Source: an uncultured Candidatus Marinamargulisbacteria bacterium (GTDB lineage Bacteria > Margulisbacteria > Riflemargulisbacteria > GWF2-35-9). From it: a stretch of 44,246 nt of DNA. Below the pieces are notes generated by a model that saw only the letters and a program-made list of their open reading frames with translations, was not told the DNA's origin and ran no database searches. A program made the translations under genes and the position numbers. Position 1 is the first letter of the stretch. Every line of letters starts with the position of its first letter. The DNA is taken from the NCBI GenBank assembly GCA_903910705.1, contig CAIWAN010000082.1:1-44246 (forward strand), read 5' to 3'. Positions 33,024 to 40,100 of the stretch are shown here, one piece after another.

Positions 33024-34571
33024 TTATTTTTCGTTCGGAATGTCGAACACCTCTTTTCTTGGAACATCATGAAACCGAATATGAAGCTTGTCTTTTTCGC
33101 AGTCGATCCGGTCGATGATTTTGCTTAGCCGGATGCGATGCGTTGAGATGTCGGCAAACGGGTAATCCGCACGATATTCGATGAATCGCTTCTTGATCTC
33201 GGCAATATTGATCAAGTCTTCGCGGGTCTGACTGACGGTGATCTGTTGCTTGGTGATCGTTGTCTTGATTGTTTTCTCTTCGGTTTCCAGTTCGGACAGT
33301 TTTTCTCGGATCAATTCCCGCTCTTTGCTCAGGAACTGATTAGTCAGCAAGCTGTCGAGATACGTGTCCTTCTTTGTTTTTAGCTGACTTCGCATGCTTT
33401 CGAGGTGCTGAAGGGTTTGGGCTTGCTCAGCCATTCGCTCGCTGATCTTTTCATTGTGTTTGAGCAGTTGGTTTTCAATCGAGGCGAAGGCCTTTTCTTC
33501 TGACAGGGTTAGCAATATGTCGGTCACTTGCGGGTCGAGTTGTGAAACGCTGAAATGGTGGTTGTGACATTTTCTTTCACGCTGCTTGGAGCCGGTACAT
33601 CGATAATAGAGATACTTTTTCTTGTTGCGATTGATGGTGTGACTGGGAGCTAACGGGGAGCCACAGGAGCCACAATATACCTTCTTGGCTAACAAGATAT
33701 CGCTCGTGTAGGTGTTCTTGGTATAGGCTTTTTGCCGGATGATTTCCTGAACCTTCTCAAACGTGGCAAGGCTAATAATGGACTGATGGACGCCTTCGTA
33801 GCGTTTGCCGCTCCACGTCATCTTGCCGATGTAGGCTTCCTGTTGGAGCATTTTCAGGATTTGTCGAATATCCCATTGTTTCCCGTCCCGATACTTGTAG
33901 CCGTTCTCGGTGAGATATTTGGCCACTTCATGGGTGGAGCGGGTTTCAAGGAACTTGGCAAAGATGATCTCAACGATCTGTTTTTCCTTGGGATACGGAA
34001 CAAGTTCTTTCTCGACAATGGAATACCCGAAGAGTCGCCGGCCACCATTGAAAAGCCCTTGGCTTGCTCGATGTCCCATAACGTCCGCGATCCGCTCCGA
34101 GGTTTGTTCGCGTTCGAGCTGAGCAAAGACCAGAGCCACGCGAAGCATGGCTTTGCCCATCGCGGTTGTGGTATCAAAGTTTTCTTTGATGCTGATGAAT
34201 TCGACGTCGTTTTCGTTCATCAAATTCATGAGGTTTTCGAAATCAAGTAGGGATCGACTGAGTCGATCCAATTTCTTGACCACCACAGCATTAATTTTGC
34301 GTTTCTGAATGTCTTTGACAAGCTTTTGATATTCGGGACGGTTGGTGTTGCCACCGGACTTTCCCCGTTCGATATAGATTTGGTGAATGCTGAACTGCCG
34401 GAAGTCGCAATACTTCTTGAGTTCGGTTTCTTGTTCTTCGAGCGAATCGCCCTCGTTGGCTTGGCGTTCGGTTGAGACACGGATATAGAGGGCGACACGG
34501 AACCCCTCCGCCTTCGGCACCTCCCCTGAATGAGGGGAGGCTTTTTTCGTTTTGGTAAGAGAGGCTTTCAT
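33024..34571 (-). CDS. Large serine site-specific recombinase
   Basis: This 515-residue enzyme has a resolvase/invertase catalytic domain: ALYIRVSTERQANEGDSLEE with nucleophile Ser33, VVVKKLDRLSRS, and FAQLEREQTSERIADVMGHR. A 'recombinase' DNA-binding domain follows (about 180-300), then a zinc ribbon with VYCGSCGSPLAPSHTI and RCTGSKQRERKCHNHHF, and a C-terminal coiled coil. This is the architecture of phage and ICE integrases and Tn5397/TnpX-type enzymes. The N-terminal extension (ASPHSGEVPKAEGF) is encoded by a palindromic repeat. AAAGGA before ATG 34571 supports that start. Confidence 0.94.
   Translation of the reverse strand: MKASLTKTKKASPHSGEVPKAEGFRVALYIRVSTERQANEGDSLEEQETELKKYCDFRQFSIHQIYIERGKSGGNTNRPEYQKLVKDIQKRKINAVVVKKLDRLSRSLLDFENLMNLMNENDVEFISIKENFDTTTAMGKAMLRVALVFAQLEREQTSERIADVMGHRASQGLFNGGRRLFGYSIVEKELVPYPKEKQIVEIIFAKFLETRSTHEVAKYLTENGYKYRDGKQWDIRQILKMLQQEAYIGKMTWSGKRYEGVHQSIISLATFEKVQEIIRQKAYTKNTYTSDILLAKKVYCGSCGSPLAPSHTINRNKKKYLYYRCTGSKQRERKCHNHHFSVSQLDPQVTDILLTLSEEKAFASIENQLLKHNEKISERMAEQAQTLQHLESMRSQLKTKKDTYLDSLLTNQFLSKERELIREKLSELETEEKTIKTTITKQQITVSQTREDLINIAEIKKRFIEYRADYPFADISTHRIRLSKIIDRIDCEKDKLHIRFHDVPRKEVFDIPNEK
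34502..34549 (+). repeat. Palindromic repeat inside the recombinase 5' end
   Basis: CCTCCCCT (34520-34527) pairs with AGGGGAGG (34533-34540) over 8 bp with loop GAATG, followed by CTTTTTT. Just before it is ACCCCTCCGCCTTCGGCA with a small GCC-TTC-GGC hairpin. The 'CCTCCGCCTTCGGCACCTCCCC' type of sequence looks like a dispersed intergenic palindromic element. Here it is read in frame as residues about 11-24 of the recombinase. Confidence 0.5.
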
Positions 34572-34701
34572 ACTAGTTCCTTTCTGAACGGTTGGTTGTT
34601 GCCAGCAACAGGACGTTGCTGGCGTGGGATCGGGGGCGTGATTGGGCTTTGTTCCGGCATCGCCATCGTGGCTCCGGCGTCATGAACAGCGGTTGAACGT
34701 C
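34572..34701. other. Intergenic stretch with a 9-bp hairpin
   Basis: The stretch holds a perfect inverted repeat GCCAGCAAC/GTTGCTGGC (34601-34609 and 34615-34623, 5-nt loop). It lies between the SLOG-like gene and the recombinase it precedes. No T-tract follows in either direction, so it may be a recombinase binding site or an operator rather than a terminator. Confidence 0.35.
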
Positions 34702-35319
34702 TCATTTTAAATACAGTGCTTTATAGGCACCGTCCCAACAGCCGCCGCAGATAAGGGGCTTCCACTTGATATTGGGGAACTCGGGCAACGGGCGATCGAT
34801 GCAAAAGATGACCACCGGCAAATGGGCGCCCAAGGCCTTGCGTAGCGTAAACAATGTCCCGCGACTCTCGCCAAAGAGAAACGCGACAATACCCGTGACG
34901 GCATCGATAAGCCGCATATTGCGTTGAAGCAACGCCGTCCGCACGACGCTGTATTCTTCTTGACCGCGAACCGTGCCCCAAATGATCGACCCGCCAAAAT
35001 CCTTGAACTGACGTGTCAGCGAACGCACCTTGACGGGGAAACCCTCATACGTGCTCCACGGGCTGTATAACGTGCCACGGGCACTCTCGCCGATATGGAC
35101 GAGATGCGACAAAACAAACTCATCCGTGCCCACCGCACCGCCACTGGCGATCTGGCATCCCCGACCGAGTAGATCCTCGGTGACGGTGCCGACCCGCTCT
35201 GCCCACTCAAGCGGGAGCGAGCGGGAACCAATAACACCGATAAACTTTTGCGTCACGGACGACGCCACTGCCACACACGCACTGCTTTTTGCTCGTAGTG
35301 AGCCTGCCGAACTATTCAT
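34702..35319 (-). CDS. DprA/SLOG-like nucleotide-binding protein
   Basis: The 205-residue protein has a Rossmann-like core of the DprA/LOG (SLOG) type: KFIGVIGSRSLPLEWAERVG, then LLGRGCQIASGGAVGTDEFV (residues 26-70) with the GG-x-x-G-T-D loop, and later VTGIVAFLFGESRGTLFTLR. DprA proteins load RecA on incoming ssDNA; other SLOG proteins bind nucleotide-derived ligands. No DprA C-terminal winged helix is present. AAAGGGTG precedes ATG 35319. The gene is clearly richer in GC than the defence operon next to it. Genes of this type often accompany recombinases on mobile elements. Confidence 0.75.
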   Translation of the reverse strand: MNSSAGSLRAKSSACVAVASSVTQKFIGVIGSRSLPLEWAERVGTVTEDLLGRGCQIASGGAVGTDEFVLSHLVHIGESARGTLYSPWSTYEGFPVKVRSLTRQFKDFGGSIIWGTVRGQEEYSVVRTALLQRNMRLIDAVTGIVAFLFGESRGTLFTLRKALGAHLPVVIFCIDRPLPEFPNIKWKPLICGGCWDGAYKALYLK

Positions 35320-35333
35320 AATGCACCCTTTCT

Positions 35334-35360
35334 GGATAGGCCTTCCGGCCTATCCCTTTT
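35334..35360 (+). terminator. Stem-loop with short T-tract between divergent genes
   Basis: GGATAGGCC (35334-35342) pairs with GGCCTATCC (35347-35355) over 9 bp, loop TTCC, followed by CTTTT. It has terminator form on the plus strand but there is no plus-strand gene just before it. On the minus strand it lies in the leader of the SLOG-like gene, just upstream of its ribosome binding site, so it may have a regulatory role there. Confidence 0.4.
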
Positions 35361-35483
35361 GTGAAATATGAAGCGACACACCAGAAAAACCGAGAGCCTG
35401 TCTAGCGAGAAAACATGTATTTTTTTGAATATGCGCGACAATTAACAGTCGTATACTAATTTAGTTTACTCGTTGTCGAGCCA

Positions 35484-35512
35484 TTGCATAAATGGGCGCA
35501 TGTAAATATACT
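35484..35512 (+). promoter_or_regulatory. Promoter of the CARF-regulator defence operon (predicted leaderless)
   Basis: TTGCAT (35484-35489) and TATACT (35507-35512) are spaced by 17 bp. ATG 35521 is 8 nt after the -10 box, without a Shine-Dalgarno sequence. This is the only promoter-like element seen before the five-gene run. Confidence 0.45.
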
Positions 35513-35520
35513 ATCTATTG

Positions 35521-36120
35521 ATGACAAAAGTCTTATTATCCACGATCTATAACTGCTATTCTATTATTGCCTCGGCAAATCGTTTCTCTGTTGACCGAAT
35601 TATTCTCCTAGTTGATAAACGGCCTGATGACATAATGAAGGAAAGCATCAAACTGATCGAAGCATCCCTTGGTTCTGTCCTTAAAGTTGAGAAAGTTTCT
35701 ACTGAGATTTATGACATTGTGGGGATTGCGAAGCAACTTGTGGATTTGATTGATAGTATTCCCGAAAAAGACGAAATTATTGTGGATGTTACTTCGGGGC
35801 GCAAACCAAAGTCATTGGCGCTGTTATTCGCCGCTTATGCCAGATCAAAGCATATTAAAAAAATTGTCTATGTTACGGAGGATACGAAGCAAATTATTAC
35901 CCTTCCCAAAATGGCCTATACTTTGAATACTACTCAGACACATTGTTTAGAAATCATCAAAGCATCGAAGGCCGTTACGAATGTTCAGATTGCACAAAAG
36001 CTTGGCTATACCAAGGCAATCATTTATCGAAATACGAGAGAACTCCTCGAGATTGATGCGATTGAAAAGGTCGGGGAAGAACTTAGATTGACGGATTTTG
36101 GGGAAATTTTGCTGCTATGA
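35521..36120 (+). CDS. Csa3-like CARF-wHTH transcription regulator
   Basis: The 199-residue protein has the layout of Csa3-type regulators. An N-terminal CARF (Rossmann-like) domain begins MTKVLLSTIYNCYSI and carries the ligand-loop motif VDVTSGRKPKSLAL (89-102), equivalent to the 'TGG-x-K' loop that binds cyclic oligoadenylates. A C-terminal winged helix follows at about 138-199 (QTHCLEIIKASKAVTNVQIA, then LGYTKAIIYRNTRELLEIDA and TDFGEILLL). In CRISPR systems such proteins sense second messengers or regulate cas genes. Here no cas gene or array is visible; it stands first in a defence-like operon, 22 nt before the Mrr gene. TTG 35518 is in frame, but ATG 35521 is the natural start. Confidence 0.75.
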   Translation: MTKVLLSTIYNCYSIIASANRFSVDRIILLVDKRPDDIMKESIKLIEASLGSVLKVEKVSTEIYDIVGIAKQLVDLIDSIPEKDEIIVDVTSGRKPKSLALLFAAYARSKHIKKIVYVTEDTKQIITLPKMAYTLNTTQTHCLEIIKASKAVTNVQIAQKLGYTKAIIYRNTRELLEIDAIEKVGEELRLTDFGEILLL

Positions 36121-36142
36121 AAATGTTGAAAGGATAAAATAA

Positions 36143-37051
36143 ATGTCGATACCAGATTTCCAAGCTATCATGCTACCTCTTCTAAAGTATGCTTCAGATG
36201 AAAATGAACATACATTAAGAGATGCGATATCAAGCCTATCAATAATTTTCAAATTAAATGAAGAGGAGAAAAAAGAGCTTCTCCCTTCAGGTGTTCAGCG
36301 TATATTTGATAACCGTGTTGGCTGGGCTAGAACATATCTGGGTAAGGCTGGGCTCTTTGAGAATACAAGACGAGGCTATTTTGTCATTACAACAAGAGGC
36401 AAAACAGTTCTTTCTGAAAAGAATGAACGATTGTCGGTAGCATACCTCAATAAATTTGATGAGTTTCTAGCTTTTAGGACAGGTCATAAAAGTAAACAAA
36501 CGAATGATGTAATTGAACTTCTTTCAGTTGAAAGCAATCCAGAAGAACTACTTGAAAACTCATATAAACAACTTAGAGATGAACTGGCCACCGAATTATT
36601 AACTCAAGTAAAAGCAAACACTCCCGACTTTTTCGAAAAACTAGTTGTCGATGTCCTAATTGCTATGGGATATGGTGGATCGAGGCAAGAAGCAGGAAAA
36701 GCAATTGGCAAATCAGGCGATGAAGGCATAGACGGAATCATTAATGAGGACAGACTTGGGCTGGACACCATTTACATTCAAGCAAAAAGATGGGAAAACC
36801 CAGTAGGACGCCCAGAGATTCAAAAGTTTGTCGGTGCGCTCCAAGGAAAAAGAGCCAAGAAAGGTGTTTTTATAACGACATCTTCTTTCTCAAAAGAGGC
36901 GCACGACTATGTAAGAAATATAGACAACAAAGTAGTTCTGATTGATGGGGAGCAACTAGCACAATATATGATTGACTTTAATGTAGGAGCGTCCAAAATC
37001 GCTACTTATGAAGTGAAGAGAATTGATTCCGACTATTTTGAGGAAGGTTAA
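36143..37051 (+). CDS. Mrr-family type IV restriction endonuclease
   Basis: Mrr enzymes cut modified foreign DNA. The N-terminal ~100 residues form the Mrr_N winged helix (LPLLKYASDENEHTLRDAIS, GWARTYLGKAGLFENTRRGY). The C-terminal Mrr_cat PD-(D/E)XK domain starts near FFEKLVVDVLIAMGYGG (Glu165) and continues SGDEGIDGIINEDRLGLDTI with Asp197, then YIQAKRWENPVGRPEIQKFV with Gln213 and Lys215, and ends VLIDGEQLAQYMIDF. All catalytic positions are in place. Length 302 is usual. AAAGGAT precedes the ATG. Codon use is AT-rich like the two genes after it. Confidence 0.93.
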   Translation: MSIPDFQAIMLPLLKYASDENEHTLRDAISSLSIIFKLNEEEKKELLPSGVQRIFDNRVGWARTYLGKAGLFENTRRGYFVITTRGKTVLSEKNERLSVAYLNKFDEFLAFRTGHKSKQTNDVIELLSVESNPEELLENSYKQLRDELATELLTQVKANTPDFFEKLVVDVLIAMGYGGSRQEAGKAIGKSGDEGIDGIINEDRLGLDTIYIQAKRWENPVGRPEIQKFVGALQGKRAKKGVFITTSSFSKEAHDYVRNIDNKVVLIDGEQLAQYMIDFNVGASKIATYEVKRIDSDYFEEG

Positions 37052-37117
37052 CAATTAAGTTCTATAGAAGAAATTTCACCTAAATAGAATTGTTTATAGT
37101 AAAAGAGGAATAAATAT

Positions 37118-40100
37118 ATGACTTTGACTGAAGATTTAACTAAACACATCATAGAGAAGCTCTCAAACTGGAAAGGTAAGCTCATTGATCTAACTCGCAG
37201 AAATAATCTTCTGAATTTCCGGCCATTAAAAAGATATAGTCTTAGAATAGTTGACGAAATTCCTTCGGAAATTTTCAAACAGCTTGTTATTGACGGTGAT
37301 AAATTTCGATTTAAAGCTGTCCCCAAAAAGGCTATTAAATTGTCTGCAGAGGATTCAGATGCTTCCGAAATGGAAATATCTAATGATATTGATGGGGAGG
37401 AGTTTAATGTTAATCTTAATGATACCGTCTTTTCCGAATATGACAGAGATAGTCTAGACACAAAACACAAAGACTTATTCTTACAAACCAATCTATTAGA
37501 GGATGATCTCGAACGAAACTTAAAATATATAAGCAGAGAAGCTAAGCAAGTTATGGAAGAGCAAGGCTATAACGTGCTATTTCTTGCATTGGGTATTTTA
37601 AGGTGGTACGAATCGCCTGATTCAGATATTCCTTACAACTCACCAATTCTCATGGTTCCTGTTGAGATTATCAAGAAAAAGAGGAAAACAGAAGATGGAG
37701 GAAGTCAGAAAAATATAGCAAATGATTATGAGCTTAAAATTACCGATGAAGATGTTTTTGTGAACCTAGCACTAATTTTAAAATTAAAAATTGATTTTGG
37801 TCTTGAACTTGACGAAATCCCTGAAGATTTATCAACTTTTAATCCAATAGCTTATTACAAAAACCTGCAATCACTGATTATAAAAAAAGATCGATGGAAG
37901 GTTCTAAATACTGTTTATCTTGGTTTATTTTCATTTGCTAAATTTACAATGTATAAGGACATGGATAAATTTCAAAGCCTTTATTTGTCTAACAAAATAA
38001 TACAAGGTTTAGTTCAGCGGCATGTTTCAATTAATAAAGAAATTCAGGAAACTCCTGCTAACGAGTTAGATATTAGAACAACGCCTCATATGACATATCA
38101 GGTGCTTGATGCAGATTCATCACAACAGGAAGTCATAGAAGTGGTTAAAGCTGGATGTAGTTTAGTCATTCAGGGGCCACCGGGCACAGGTAAATCACAA
38201 ACAATTACTAACATTATTTCAGAGGCATTAGCACAAAACAAAACCATTCTTTTTGTCAGCGAAAAAATGGCTGCCCTTGACGTGGTGTACAGCCGACTTA
38301 AAGACGTTGGACTTGGTGACTATTGTTTAGAGGTTCACAGCCACAAGTCAGGTAAGTTGCACGTATTGGGACAAATCCAATCGGCCTTTGAATCTCAAGA
38401 CCCAGGAAATCCTCGAATGCCAGATACCATTAATTCCCTTTGTGAAATACGAGAACAACTCAATAGGTATCCAAAGGAATTACATGAACCGCATATGCCA
38501 TTAGATAAATCAGTATTTTGGGGTTTGGGAAAACTAGCATCACTGTCACAAACAGAATTGCTTTTATCGTACAGCTTTGAGAGGCATATTCAGATTTCTT
38601 CTACTGATTTAGATCGCAAAATTATGTTATTAAGCGAGCTTCAAGAGCGGGTAAACATTTTAGGGAATCCGAATGCCCATCCTTTTAAAGCCAGTGATTT
38701 AAGATATATTGACGTTTTATTAAAAGATAAGATCGAAAATAGCCTTAAATCTACGGCAAATCACTTACAGATTTCAGCTAATTTAGCGGATATTTTAAGC
38801 AAGGAAATAAATCAACCGGTAACATCTTTTAGTGATGCAATAAAATTGCATCAGATTATTCATCACCTTTCAACAAATCATTGTTTATCAAAAGAACTAT
38901 TCTTTAATGCCGATGACGAATTTTTTAATCAAGACTTTTCACAAATAGGTAGTTTCTTGGAGCTATTATCCGAAAAAACAAAATCTTTTCAATCTCAATA
39001 TCCAGATTTAGTTAACACTCAAATGATATCTAATCTGGAATCAGTTATCGATGAAGATACGTTTAAAAGACAAGCATTAGCTCTATCCCAACAAATTAAC
39101 TATATTCAAAATGCAAAAGCAGAACTGTCTAATGCTTTATTGCGTGAGTTCCCAAGTGAGACTAGCTTTGAATCGTTATTCGCAGCGATTATGACAGTTA
39201 ACGATAAAGAGGATTTTCGCAAAAAAATTCAAGTGCTTATCGAAAACATTTATGAATATTCAAAATGCTTAATGTCAGTTCAGAGTAGATATGATGCTTC
39301 AATATTTCAGGAAAATATTGAAGAAATTCTTTCATCACTAAAGCTAAAGTATGGCAGCTTAATAAGTAGATTTTCTTTCTCATATTTTGGTTTACTGAAG
39401 ATAATAAAAAAACATCTCAATAAAAAAGAAAAAACAACTTACGCAAGCATCATTTCAGACATTGAAACTGCCATAAGAACAAAGAATCTTTTGGAATCAA
39501 TTAATAAAACACCCTACATAATCTATACCCCATTAGGAATTTTATGGAAAAATGAAAAAACAAATATTCGTCTTGTTGATCAAGTTGTAAATGAGCTTTT
39601 TGATCTAGCAACAAGAACCCAACAAGTTGATAGTTATGCCCCAACCTTTATAAGTACGATTAAGGAAATTTGGTTTGGGGTAGACTCAAACAGCGAAAAA
39701 TTAATTGATGTACCTACTCAAGTATTTGAGATTAAATCCATTAAGACAGCAATTGATGAATTCGAAAAAAAGAATACTAAATACCTTGGCAATTTATGGC
39801 AAGGATATAAAACAGATTTGCCCTACATGCTATCTCAGATCAATTGGTTGAAAGAATATTGCGTTATCGCAAAAAATTGGGTTCCAAGTGATGTCGTTCT
39901 AGAATTTATTCTTGATTCAAACAAGATACCTAATCAACTGAGTAGTGATGTTTCAAAACTCCATACTGAATATGATGAGTTTATTAAAGGATTCCATGAT
40001 TTAGTTGATCAACTTAATATTAATATTGACGATTTGTTTGATTCTAATATTTTGGACTCACAGTTTGCATTTCTCTTTGCTTTGATTAGTTCTTGGTTTG

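Noticed and set aside
32714-33070. Minus-strand frame of 118 codons covering the tRNA region
   Set aside because: Most of it is antisense to tRNA-Ala; 'GNRTPDPLHAMQMRYQLRYSP'-like translations are a known artefact of reading tRNA-Ala backwards.
33732-34250. Plus-strand frame of 172 codons inside the recombinase
   Set aside because: Antisense to the recombinase catalytic and DNA-binding domains; no motif or ribosome binding site.
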